Assembly (NCBI GenBank): GCA_030407315.1
Contig: JALQPE010000100.1
Location: forward strand, 186,001 to 250,000
DNA length: 64,000 nucleotides
Reading direction: 5' to 3'
From: Asparagopsis taxiformis
Taxonomy: Eukaryota > Rhodophyta > Florideophyceae > Bonnemaisoniales > Bonnemaisoniaceae
Each line of letters begins with the position of its first letter. Position 1 is the first letter of the stretch. This document shows, one piece after another, positions 32,333 to 42,300 of the stretch. The notes below the pieces were generated by a model. That model saw only the letters and a list, made by a program, of their open reading frames with translations. It ran no database searches and had not been told where the DNA came from. Made by a program: the position numbers and the translations under genes.

Positions 32333-32623
32333 ATGGGGCAGATTTCATCCGCGCCACAGATTGTCCTTCAAATATCAGACCTGCATATGAACGACTATGA
32401 TTCTGGCGCTGCAAAGAAACAGCTCCAAGCCTTTGTACAAACTTCCCTCCCTAATTGGGCCGCACAGGCAAGCGCAGTGCTCGTTACGGGCGATCTCGTC
32501 GACTCTGAAGTCCCCACACGATATCTGAAACAAACTGTCGTCCTTTCCTCGCGCTTTACTCTCGAGTCCCCTTTTCCATGCCCCCTCTCGTTCGCCGGCC
32601 GCTGGGGTGCCCCTCCTAAATAG
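32333..32623 (+). pseudogene. 5' fragment of a calcineurin-like metallophosphoesterase gene (TMEM62-like)
   Basis: From the ATG at 32333 (MGQISSAPQ) the frame has the first two metal-binding motifs of the metallophosphoesterase fold: ISDLHMND (DxH) and VLVTGDLVDS (GDxxD). Spacing of about 50 residues between them fits TMEM62-type enzymes. The rest of the domain, including the GNHD motif, is absent. Similarity fades after SEVPTRY and the frame ends at 32623, next to a gypsy retrotransposon end. I infer a host gene cut by that insertion; an unseen intron is the alternative. The open frame upstream of 32333 does not look coding. Confidence 0.6.
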
Positions 32624-32647
32624 CCCGTCGTGAGGGATACCCGTCGA

Positions 32648-32687
32648 GCCTCCAGTTCCTGCCCGTATACTGGCAGGAACTGGAGGC
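32648..32687. repeat. perfect 16-bp stem hairpin
   Basis: GCCTCCAGTTCCTGCC is followed by an 8-base loop and its exact complement. It lies at the distal end of the putative LTR. It could be a terminator or packaging structure, or a leftover palindrome. Confidence 0.85.
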
Positions 32688-32870
32688 TAACTCTATAGAG
32701 TTACGATTAAAATACGGGCGGTGCCATCGACGTTGTTTACTGCCCTTTGGCGCCAAATTGCCACTGATCTTCCATCTTGGGTATGACATTGCGTATCATA
32801 CTTGTCGTACTCAAGTAACAATGTTTCACCATTGCCCCTCCCATGTTATTGACGGCCGCGTCAATAGCCG

Positions 32871-34068
32871 CTAGTGGAGATCTGGGAGCAATCCATGCTG
32901 AACGATGTATGCATGGAAGGCGGAAGTCAGGGTTCCGTCGGCGTCAACGAAGTCACGTGTCGGTTGCCACTCCGCTTCATGTTGCGGGGACCCTTTCATG
33001 AGGGTCAACCACTGGTATCCTCTCCCACGCTTGCGGTGCGAAATAATGCGGTCCACCGCGTAAAGATCGTCTCCATCCACATCAGAGACTGGGTTCGGAC
33101 GTACTGGTACGGGGCGGGAAATTTCCGGAGGCTGGGAAAGATAGGGAACCGTATGTGATACGTGTACGACAGGGTGTAGACGAATATTTCGAGGTAAATC
33201 GAGCCGAACGGCATTCTTTCCCAGCTTCTCGGTAATTGTGAATGGTCCGAAGCACCGCGATCCCAGCTTATCCGAGGTTTGCACCTTGGATATAGCATCC
33301 TTGAATATTGATCGGTTAATCCATACCTGGTCCCCAACGCGGTAAGAGGGTTCCTTCATACGTTGTGACGCGTATGCGGCATTCTTTGCTTTAGAGACTT
33401 GATGAGCGAATCGAGCGTCATTCAGTGCTGCAGCCAACCTGCCCTTCAATTAGTTGACGCTGGCAATCGGGGTCTCGCGCACTGATCCTAGCTGCGCTAG
33501 GGGAGATTTAGGTACCCACCCTAGATCTACTTCAAATGGTGACGCCTGGAGCTCGTCACTAACAGCGGAGTTGTATGTGAACTCGGCTGCAGGGAGCATA
33601 TCGTCCCAATCATTCTGGCGGTATCCGCAGTAACATCGAATGTAGTTCTCAATGAGCCGGTTCATGATCTCGGAGGTCCCGTCCGTCTGCGGGTGGTGCG
33701 TGGAGGACATCTGGAGAGTAACACCGCAGAGCGCCATGAGATGTTTCCAGAACTTCGACGTAAACTTTGCATCACGGTCGGAGACGATGGAGTCCGGGAT
33801 CCCGTGGAGCTTAAAGACATGCTGGAAGAACCCCTCCGCGGCATCCATCGCGGTGTCCGTAGTTCTACAGGGAATAAAATGCACTCTACGAGACAGTCGG
33901 TCAACCCAAGTAGTGATAGCGTCATACCCCTTGGCGGTTTTCGGTAGGGCGACTATAAAATCGTTTGCCACAGACCCCCACCGTCTCTTAGGAACGTCCA
34001 GCGGTGTGGGGACTCCCAGCTTCCGAGATCTGCGGTCCTTCTGTTGTTGACATACGGTGCAACCCTCA
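32871..34068 (-). pseudogene. pol: gypsy integrase and chromodomain, 5'-truncated, with in-frame TAA
   Basis: The frame starts inside the zinc finger (REGCTVCQQQKDRR) at the transposon border. The core shows AIT-TWVDRLS and VSDRDAKFTSKFW (D), HHPQTDGTSEIMNR (E at the third position) and the usual tail EPSYRVGDQVWINR. A chromodomain-like block follows (LYAVDRIISHRKRGRG, EAEWQPTRDFV). A TAA at 33452-33450 interrupts the same frame between ASVN and LKGRL. The element is therefore doubly disabled, by truncation and nonsense. Confidence 0.85.
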
Positions 34069-37000
34069 CGTCTGTGTTTTCGGAAGTGGACGCGGACGTC
34101 CAGTCTCTCTAGTACGGGTCTTAGTCGGCCCCGAGATTTACTAGAACAAATGAACGTCCGCGTCCAAAAAAAATAAAAAAAAATTTTGGATGCGGACGTC
34201 CACTTTCCCTAGTACATATGGCGGAATACTAGGGCCCGACATCCACTTTCTCTAGTACATATGGCGGAATACTAGGACCCGACATCCAGTATACAATATA
34301 TCAGCGAAAACCGGGAGGGAAGAAATTACAGCCGATGGTAAATTCAGGGCCCATATCGGACCGTATTTTATTCTATCATTTACGAAACTGCTGGTATACA
34401 ATACGTCTCTCTAGAATAGGAAATACATATCTGGTCAGAATAGGAAATAAATACCCGGTTAGAATAGGAAATACGTATCCAGCCAGAATACAAAATACCT
34501 GTCAGCATATCGTCGATCACCTATCTCCCTCACTATCGCGTTCTCCCAACCATCCGAACGCCATGCACCACCATTCGCACATACTTCAAGAACCCTCACG
34601 ACCTTGATTACAAAAAATCCGCTCCTTCCCAATACCATCCCTGCTTTTCCTCGACACCACCCCGGCCCATTAAATCATCAAGACATCAAACACGAACATG
34701 GTCAGCAAAATCTTACACCACTTGAAACCCACTCTCACTTCTATCGTATGCCCCAAAATATACACATACCAGAAACACCTCACAGCTTCATTCCCCATCT
34801 TCCTAGATCCCTTCTTCACTCTCCTTCAGTCCTGCCGTTCCTGCTTCACCAGTCCTGCATCACATACAAAACATCAACCCCAACAGTCAGATTCAAAAGC
34901 AACGCTTACCACGACAGATATCCTAGAAACTCCCTTACTTACCTCTCATCCATCCTACACACAATACAAACCATGATTCAAAAACCTTGCAATGAATAAT
35001 AATCATAGTCAGCAGTCCATATCTTCGCAAAACACATCTTGGCACTCAATGAAACTTACCTTCCGTCATCAACATTCCTGCATCATCTACACAACATCGG
35101 AATCAACCACAACAGTCAGACTCAAAACCAACCTTCCCTCGCAGCATACTTTCAAAACTTCAAGTACCTCTCTTCCATCCTCCGCTCAATACACACCATC
35201 ACCTTCATTGGAAGCCCGTTGACTCATGATGAGTCAACAGGCTTCCAATGAAAAATATCGCATCAACGGAAATAGTCAGACTCAAAACACACGCTTCCCT
35301 TAATGCATACCCTCAAGATTCGCGCACGTACCTTCGTCCATCCTCTACACTAAACAAAGCAAAGGCGGTCAAAGAATCTCAGTCGGTGATGAGGGCGGAG
35401 TGGAGCCTGCGGCGTTGACCGGACAGCTTTCAGCGTTCGCTTAAGTCTTGCTGTGCATACTCGAAATCATCGCCGGCAGTGAGATTGAGTATAGCCCAAG
35501 CCATGGTCTCTGAATCCCCGAACAATGAGATCCGGATCTAGAACAACGAATATAAACATATAATCATATATATGAGAATCCATTTGCTTTCCTTACATGA
35601 TCCGTGGCATATCCGCTGTAAAGCACATTCAGATTCCACGAAGTTCGGAAATAAAAAAGTTTATTATTACAAATGAATTAATTGAAAATTCATCTCCCAG
35701 GGCAGTCGTTCGTCCTTCCATGCACACGTTGCCAGCACGCAATGTGATGTAACAGTTGGAAATGATTGAACTCTCGGTTAAATTCCACCGTTGGGATGTC
35801 AGCTGGAGTGAGCACAAAACTACTACCCACAAAACTACGAACGAACACGTTACATTCCAAGTCTCGAAAGCACCACAAAAATAAAATTGGTCGCATCTGG
35901 ACGGCACAGTCTCCCCTGTTCAGCTCGCAATCCTCCCTTTTGCGTCAAAACTCGACACGGAATGCAAGTATGAAGGGTTCTTCTACTACTGCGTAGATGC
36001 TTATGCGCTCGCGCTGCATGAGCGAACGTGTCGCTACCGTTTCAACCCCTCTCCCCAACATTTCAACAACGCTCGTGTCCCTGCCGTCACCCATGAGCCT
36101 GCTCGAAACAGCGACCATGATTCCCCGCAACCCAGCTCCCCAGACCCAGAATCTGGTCGTGCTTCCTCCAGCGACTCACCCTGTGACGCTCCACTGCCAC
36201 CAGCCTCAACCCCCTCCCGCGCAGACCTCCTCGTGCAATCCCTCGCCGCCAGTCTCACAACCCTCGAGTACAAGGCCGGTGCTGGCCGCGTGAGCGAAGT
36301 CATCACCATCCTACAAGACCCCTCATTCTCCCTAGAAAAGTTCAACAGCGCCGTTCGCACCGTAGAAGAATGTCGCCACGTTACCGCTTCCATGGTCGAA
36401 ACACATTTCCGCACCGAAGGTTACAAGAGCCACATCATTCCAGACAAAAATGGTAAGTACTCGGCACAGCTGTACCTCCGCGACCCAGTCGACATGCTCC
36501 GCAGGCAGTTAGCACTGGCTAACGACCAAAATACTCTCTTCCACCCCTCCCCACAGACCGCCCCAGACGGCACCGCAATATTTTCTCATCCCCTACACAC
36601 AGAATTCGCGAAAACGCTGCACCAGGTTACTAGACAGCGCGTGCAGCTCTCGGAAGATCCACAGGTCGTATGGGCAGAGGAAACGGATCCCACACCTTCC
36701 TCCTTTGCCGGCCTCCTCCAAGTGTACTCCGACAAGAGCAGCACAAGCCTCAAGAGCTCCGCAATCGTCGCATACCCCATACACGTCACACTGCTCAACT
36801 TCTACGCCCCCCTCCGTCGCCACTGCATCCGTACCGGCCTCACCATCGTCGGGTATCTTCCGTACATTGTTAACCCTTCGTCCAACGCCTTGTTCGGTGA
36901 TGAAATTCCGACAACCTCTAGTTCTGCTAGTCGTGCTCGCAAAATTGATATTCTTCATAAAGCACTCGAAAAAGTGTTTTCGTCCCTATCCACCGCGTTC

Positions 37001-37704
37001 TCTTCCGGGTTCCCCTGCACATACTCCACTGCAACTGCCCGCCAATGCTTTCCCATCCTAGCCAATTATTGCTGCGACTTTCCAGAGGCCAAAGAGCTGT
37101 CATGCACTCGCAACAGCACTACCACCACACATCCCTGCCACCGCTGCTACATCCCCGCCACTCAACTTGAATCCAGCGCGCCACACCAGCCCCGCTCCCT
37201 CGATGATACACGCTCTGCACGCCAAGAGAGCGCTCAGGAGCATACAACTGCTCCGCTCGAAGCTCTCTCCCTCCTCGAACAACACTCTGTCCTCGAATCG
37301 ACCGCTCTTTTACCCACCAACAGTCCCCTAGACCCCTACAACATTTTCTCCTTCGAGCCTCTGCACAATCTCCACCTCGGCATCTCAAAGCTCATCAAAC
37401 AGTGCATTGTCCACCGCCTCAGCTCCCCAGACCTCACCACCACCACTGCCTCCCATTCCAGGACACCTCACACCTTCAAGAAGGTGAAAAAATCCATCCT
37501 CGCCGGCTCAAACAGCATTCTGTCCGCTATCGAACGCGACTACTACATCACCGGTCTTCATGTCGACTTCTCCAAGGGTGAGAAGGGCACCAATTTGAAC
37601 GGCCTCTTCACGGAGGACGGCATACGCGGCATGCTCGCAGCCAAAGACTATCACCATGTCGACATGGTGTTTCCTTTCATCGCAGCATTCATTGACACAT
37701 GCTG
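34069..37704 (+). repeat. left inverted-repeat arm of copy 2
   Basis: Reverse complement of 40829-44492 with only small differences near the outer end, where the right arm has an extra copy of a short TCCGCATCCATATG-containing segment. It contains the 45-base hairpin at 35206-35250. Confidence 0.93.
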
Positions 37705-38998
37705 TGACGAAGTAGAGACAGCCCCCCTCACTTCCATCTGCACGCAATACTCTGACCTCGTCGCATGGGTCATGAAACGCGGTCGCATCAAGCACTGGAC
37801 TGCCGCCGAACTAGAAAGCCTCCAGAACTCCATTTCCTATTTCAAACAATCAATGCTCTCCACCCTCGGCCCATTCCACACCACAGGTCTCAAAACTTTC
37901 AAGTTCCATCTTCTAGACCATCTTCCCGGTGACTTGCAGAGATATGGCGCCCTGGAACACATTGATGCAGGCCCCTACGAACACTCGCATCTTCTGTTCA
38001 AACAGAGTTATAGGAAAACCTCTCGAAGGCGCTCCACAGCCATGGAAGAGACTATTCGCCACATGGAATTCTCCTTGGCCACTCCAACTGGTCACACCCC
38101 ATCCAACACATTGGGAAACCCACGGATGATATCTCCCACAGACGGTGCAGTACTCGTTCGCGACGGATTCACCGTTGCACTGCACGACTTTGCCTCCCTG
38201 CTGCCCGATGCAACCCTCCTCGTTGCAGATATCGACGGACAGCCCGATCCTGCCACTCTTTTGCCTCTGCACAACTCCTCGTTCCCGTCTGGCACCATAA
38301 CGCTATTCCAGCAACTCGGTGACACAGCTGCACAAGCGTTCCTCACCCTCGCTAGACTGCGCGCCACGGCAGAAGGCCCTCCAATACATGACATGGACAT
38401 TTCCGTCACCGTGGTAAAGTCCGCCTACGTCATGGGAGGGTACGTCCCAGATGCCGACGACTTTGACCCGCACAGTGGCATGCTTCGCCCCACAAACGTG
38501 TCGAGGCACAAGCAGCAGCGCGTCTTTGCAACTTCATCATTCGGCCCCGCAAAGAGATCGCAGTACTCCTTTGTCGTCATCTCCGGAACTGCCGATGACT
38601 ACAGAACCATATGGGTAGGGCGCGTCCTGGCACTGGTACGCCTGCAGTTTCCAAACCTGTTTCAACCTGTAGAACTCGCTTTCGTTCAGTATATGACCTG
38701 CTTTGCCCCAAAAACCGCTGTGGAAAAATCACTTGGGTGCATTTGTTTAAAGTGGTCCACATGGGACCCGGACAACGGATCCGTTGACAGCAATGACACT
38801 GCATCCCACAGTGCAGGTGGTCCTTGGTTTGACCTCATTCCTGCATCTACTATATCTGGCACTGTGCACATCGTACGAAGTAACTTTCCAGTCAAGCCAT
38901 TTACGAAACAAATGCACTGGTCGGACCACCGTTTCTATCTCAACCGCTTCTACACCAACACTGATTACCAGTTCACAGATGATAATGAAGAAGAATAA
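36233..38998 (+). CDS. transposase of the giant-TIR element (copy 2)
   Basis: Same 921 codons as the copy 1 transposase. In this copy the frame is uninterrupted upstream to 35885, adding about 116 codons without an ATG. They include CKYEGFFYYCVDAYALALHE followed by RTC, a Cys/His cluster of the kind seen at the N-terminus of Plavaka and KDZ-type transposases. A Ser/Pro-rich linker (SDHDSPQPSSPDPESGR) separates it from the GTG. I infer the real protein starts upstream, by splicing from an exon in the arm or from a non-ATG codon. This is the only copy in the window that could be functional. A GTAAGT...ACAG pair at 36453-36556 looks like an intron, but removing its 104 bases would break the frame. 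Confidence 0.85.
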   Translation: MQSLAASLTTLEYKAGAGRVSEVITILQDPSFSLEKFNSAVRTVEECRHVTASMVETHFRTEGYKSHIIPDKNGKYSAQLYLRDPVDMLRRQLALANDQNTLFHPSPQTAPDGTAIFSHPLHTEFAKTLHQVTRQRVQLSEDPQVVWAEETDPTPSSFAGLLQVYSDKSSTSLKSSAIVAYPIHVTLLNFYAPLRRHCIRTGLTIVGYLPYIVNPSSNALFGDEIPTTSSSASRARKIDILHKALEKVFSSLSTAFSSGFPCTYSTATARQCFPILANYCCDFPEAKELSCTRNSTTTTHPCHRCYIPATQLESSAPHQPRSLDDTRSARQESAQEHTTAPLEALSLLEQHSVLESTALLPTNSPLDPYNIFSFEPLHNLHLGISKLIKQCIVHRLSSPDLTTTTASHSRTPHTFKKVKKSILAGSNSILSAIERDYYITGLHVDFSKGEKGTNLNGLFTEDGIRGMLAAKDYHHVDMVFPFIAAFIDTCCDEVETAPLTSICTQYSDLVAWVMKRGRIKHWTAAELESLQNSISYFKQSMLSTLGPFHTTGLKTFKFHLLDHLPGDLQRYGALEHIDAGPYEHSHLLFKQSYRKTSRRRSTAMEETIRHMEFSLATPTGHTPSNTLGNPRMISPTDGAVLVRDGFTVALHDFASLLPDATLLVADIDGQPDPATLLPLHNSSFPSGTITLFQQLGDTAAQAFLTLARLRATAEGPPIHDMDISVTVVKSAYVMGGYVPDADDFDPHSGMLRPTNVSRHKQQRVFATSSFGPAKRSQYSFVVISGTADDYRTIWVGRVLALVRLQFPNLFQPVELAFVQYMTCFAPKTAVEKSLGCICLKWSTWDPDNGSVDSNDTASHSAGGPWFDLIPASTISGTVHIVRSNFPVKPFTKQMHWSDHRFYLNRFYTNTDYQFTDDNEEE

Positions 38999-39075
38999 AT
39001 CTAAATCGCAGCACTCTATTGATGATGTACTACATGATAAGCCTTCTAGTCAACGTCACATTTACTGCACTAATT

Positions 39076-39447
39076 TCAACCATCCTCCATTACGCCAAAA
39101 CCGTTATCGGCAGTGGCTGGATGGCGCCGCTCCATGCCCCCATACTGTGCGGCATTGATTTCGACATTCAGGTTTGCACTCAGGTGTCCAGCATATGGGT
39201 CAACGACGAAAAGTTCTGCGCCAATTAGTCCTTGCGCAATCACACAATCCATTACAGCACCGAGGTTTGACGTAATATGGGATTGAATCCAATCCTCGGA
39301 CACTAGAACAAGTGATGAGCAACGGTTTACATCATCAACGACATGAACAATTCCAGACCCCTCTCCGCTTTGCCACAATTCAACAGCCTCTCTCGTCACA
39401 GTACGGCTTGCAAACACATGCCGTGACTGTGCACTAGTATATACCAA
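39076..39447 (-). CDS. small unknown frame downstream of gene 2 (copy 2)
   Basis: Identical to the 123-codon frame of copy 1. It overlaps the end of gene 2 in another phase, and its content would continue gene 2 if a frameshift or splice joined them. Confidence 0.35.
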   Translation of the reverse strand: MVYTSAQSRHVFASRTVTREAVELWQSGEGSGIVHVVDDVNRCSSLVLVSEDWIQSHITSNLGAVMDCVIAQGLIGAELFVVDPYAGHLSANLNVEINAAQYGGMERRHPATADNGFGVMEDG

Positions 39448-40834
39448 CTAATTGCTGAAAAGCTACCCCCACGTATTGACTGTACCGCCTTGTAAACTTC
39501 TTCTGCCGTGCACCTCCTTTCCCCTTCGGTTCATCCAAACACTCCACAGTAGTCACTAGCCAAGCATCCAGGCGCGCCAGCGTTAGTATGCTCGTCTCTA
39601 TGTCCATAACTTGTTCTGGTCGTATCGAATACCCCCTGAAGATGTCCAGCACATTCACAGCTACTCGGTTGTTAAACCATGCATCACCATTCACTTCCAT
39701 TTCGAAGCTGTCAGGAACCATGCCTTTGCTGTATCGCAACTCTGAGAACGGTGCCGTTCGCCACCTCCCCATATCCAAATCACCGTTGCTTTCCCGTTTC
39801 AAAAGCTTCTCAGACGCTTCGCGCTTTTGATCCTCTCGCTCGTCCATCTCAGCTCGCGTCGTCAGCATCGTGCATCTAGACATTAATTTCGTGTACCCCA
39901 GCGAACCGAACAATCTGTCCCTCGCATTACGCTTCCGTGCACTCATCACGTCGGACGGTTTCTGCGTCACCTTCACTTTCAATTACTTGCTCCCCGCCAC
40001 AGCCTCTTGACAGCACACACGCTGCTCCTCATCGGAAAACACATCACACCACGGACTTTGACGCAGTACGTGTCGCACCAAGTCATTCAGCAGATCACTC
40101 TCGTCCCTGTACGAAGGTGTATACCACTGCAGATTCTTGATGATATAGCCCGGAGGGGTAGCAATATATCCTACACCGTTTTCGCTCCAAAGTGTCCCTT
40201 CTACCGGCTCTACCTCGATGGTACGTCCAGTCCAACGTCTCTGCGTTTGTTCCGCTATAGGGTCCAGCTCCATAGTCTCGTTCTTGCACCACTTTGTCAG
40301 GTTTTCCTCAACCGCCCTAAGAACTCCAAGGTATTTCACAGGAATGGCTTTCTGTATTTTCGACTTACCGCCACCGTGATCACTGATTCTACCTGTTCTC
40401 GCAATTGCAGTAAGGCTGACATTTTCCGCCTGCAGAGTCTTCACCTTAGCCTCCAACGCAACTATCTCCGTGGTGAGCGCCTTGTTTGCTATGTCCTGGC
40501 TAAACAATTTTTTTTCCAGCTCCGCGATCTTCTTCTTCTGCGCATTGATGCGACTCGCCATTAAATCGATGGATTCCGGCGGATGCAACCTCTCTGCCCT
40601 CACCGTCCCCCCATCTCGCACGCTATCGGGATTATGATGTCCTCCATCGGCAATAGCTTGACGTCGCGGGGGCGTTACGCGCATATTTGGCACCAATGAC
40701 GGTCTGTTGTGACGAGGCCCGCACTCCGGCTGCTCTCTCCCCTCAGTACCACCTGACCGCCGATGATAGTTGGCATCCTGTGAACGTTGCTCAGAAACAA
40801 CATCCCTTGCCGCTATCCTCGGGTCCCTCAGCAT
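39434..40834 (-). CDS. gene 2 of the giant-TIR element (copy 2), in-frame TAA
   Basis: Identical to copy 1, including the TAA (39983-39985) that divides a 283-codon coiled-coil part from a 182-codon part in the same frame. The second part has mixed charged and hydrophobic content (GYSIRPEQVMDIETSILTLA) and no recognised domain. It is convergent with the transposase gene, whose stop is about 80 bases from the small downstream frame. Conservation of the TAA in both copies means either a functional stop, readthrough, or an ancestor already broken. Confidence 0.6.
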
Positions 40835-42300
40835 GTGTCAATGAATGCTGCGATGAAAGGAAACACCATGTCGACATGGTGATAGTCTTTGGCTGCGAGC
40901 ATGCCGCGTATGCCGTCCTCCGTGAAGAGGCCGTTCAAATTGGTGCCCTTCTCACCCTTGGAGAAGTCGACATGAAGACCGGTGATGTAGTAGTCGCGTT
41001 CGATAGCGGACAGAATGCTGTTTGAGCCGGCGAGGATGGATTTTTTCACCTTCTTGAAGGTGTGAGGTGTCCTGGAATGGGAGGCAGTGGTGGTGGTGAG
41101 GTCTGGGGAGCTGAGGCGGTGGACAATGCACTGTTTGATGAGCTTTGAGATGCCGAGGTGGAGATTGTGCAGAGGCTCGAAGGAGAAAATGTTGTAGGGG
41201 TCTAGGGGACTGTTGGTGGGTAAAAGAGCGGTCGATTCGAGGACAGAGTGTTGTTCGAGGAGGGAGAGAGCTTCGAGCGGAGCAGTTGTATGCTCCTGAG
41301 CGCTCTCTTGGCGTGCAGAGCGTGTATCATCGAGGGAGCGGGGCTGGTGTGGCGCGCTGGATTCAAGTTGAGTGGCGGGGATGTAGCAGCGGTGGCAGGG
41401 ATGTGTGGTGGTAGTGCTGTTGCGAGTGCATGACAGCTCTTTGGCCTCTGGAAAGTCGCAGCAATAATTGGCTAGGATGGGAAAGCATTGGCGGGCAGTT
41501 GCAGTGGAGTATGTGCAGGGGAACCCGGAAGAGAACGCGGTGGATAGGGACGAAAACACTTTTTCGAGTGCTTTATGAAGAATATCAATTTTGCGAGCAC
41601 GACTAGCAGAACTAGAGGTTGTCGGAATTTCATCACCGAACAAGGCGTTGGACGAAGGGTTAACAATGTACGGAAGATACCCGACGATGGTGAGGCCGGT
41701 ACGGATGCAGTGGCGACGGAGGGGGGCGTAGAAGTTGAGCAGTGTGACGTGTATGGGGTATGCGACGATTGCGGAGCTCTTGAGGCTTGTGCTGCTCTTG
41801 TCGGAGTACACTTGGAGGAGGCCGGCAAAGGAGGAAGGTGTGGGATCCGTTTCCTCTGCCCATACGACCTGTGGATCTTCCGAGAGCTGCACGCGCTGTC
41901 TAGTAACCTGGTGCAGCGTTTTCGCGAATTCTGTGTGTAGGGGATGAGAAAATATTGCGGTGCCGTCTGGGGCGGTCTGTGGGGAGGGGTGGAAGAGAGT
42001 ATTTTGGTCGTTAGCCAGTGCTAACTGCCTGCGGAGCATGTCGACTGGGTCGCGGAGGTACAGCTGTGCCGAGTACTTACCATTTTTGTCTGGAATGATG
42101 TGGCTCTTGTAACCTTCGGTGCGGAAATGTGTTTCGACCATGGAAGCGGTAACGTGGCGACATTCTTCTACGGTGCGAACGGCGCTGTTGAACTTTTCTA
42201 GGGAGAATGAGGGGTCTTGTAGGATGGTGATGACTTCGCTCACGCGGCCAGCACCGGCCTTGTACTCGAGGGTTGTGAGACTGGCGGCGAGGGATTGCAC
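40828..42300 (-). CDS. truncated transposase (490 codons) in right arm of copy 2
   Basis: Inverted duplicate of the first 490 codons of the 36233 gene, ending in TGA formed at the arm/centre junction. It has the same upstream promoter region as the full gene because the arms are the same sequence. Its final bases overlap the start of gene 2 as ATGCTGA. Confidence 0.75.
   Translation of the reverse strand: MQSLAASLTTLEYKAGAGRVSEVITILQDPSFSLEKFNSAVRTVEECRHVTASMVETHFRTEGYKSHIIPDKNGKYSAQLYLRDPVDMLRRQLALANDQNTLFHPSPQTAPDGTAIFSHPLHTEFAKTLHQVTRQRVQLSEDPQVVWAEETDPTPSSFAGLLQVYSDKSSTSLKSSAIVAYPIHVTLLNFYAPLRRHCIRTGLTIVGYLPYIVNPSSNALFGDEIPTTSSSASRARKIDILHKALEKVFSSLSTAFSSGFPCTYSTATARQCFPILANYCCDFPEAKELSCTRNSTTTTHPCHRCYIPATQLESSAPHQPRSLDDTRSARQESAQEHTTAPLEALSLLEQHSVLESTALLPTNSPLDPYNIFSFEPLHNLHLGISKLIKQCIVHRLSSPDLTTTTASHSRTPHTFKKVKKSILAGSNSILSAIERDYYITGLHVDFSKGEKGTNLNGLFTEDGIRGMLAAKDYHHVDMVFPFIAAFIDTC

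Larger units (their letters stand above)
32631..34068 (-). mobile_element. 3' half of a second chromodomain gypsy element
   Basis: The minus strand holds the end of the integrase zinc finger, the integrase core, the C-terminal and chromodomain regions, a polypurine tract (GGGAGGGGCAATGG, about 32829-32842) and a putative short LTR from 32828 (TGAAACATTG) to about 32631. The 5' part is cut by the left terminus of transposon copy 2 at 34069 and is not found beyond its right terminus. Confidence 0.8.

Noticed and set aside
24029..33452. TAG as a recoded sense codon, suggested by internal TAGs in gag, the ParB-methyltransferase and the DUF7869-like gene
   Set aside because: Intact host genes here (CAP, fatty acid hydroxylase) end in TAG, and other element frames are broken by TAA or frameshifts, so ordinary nonsense decay fits better.
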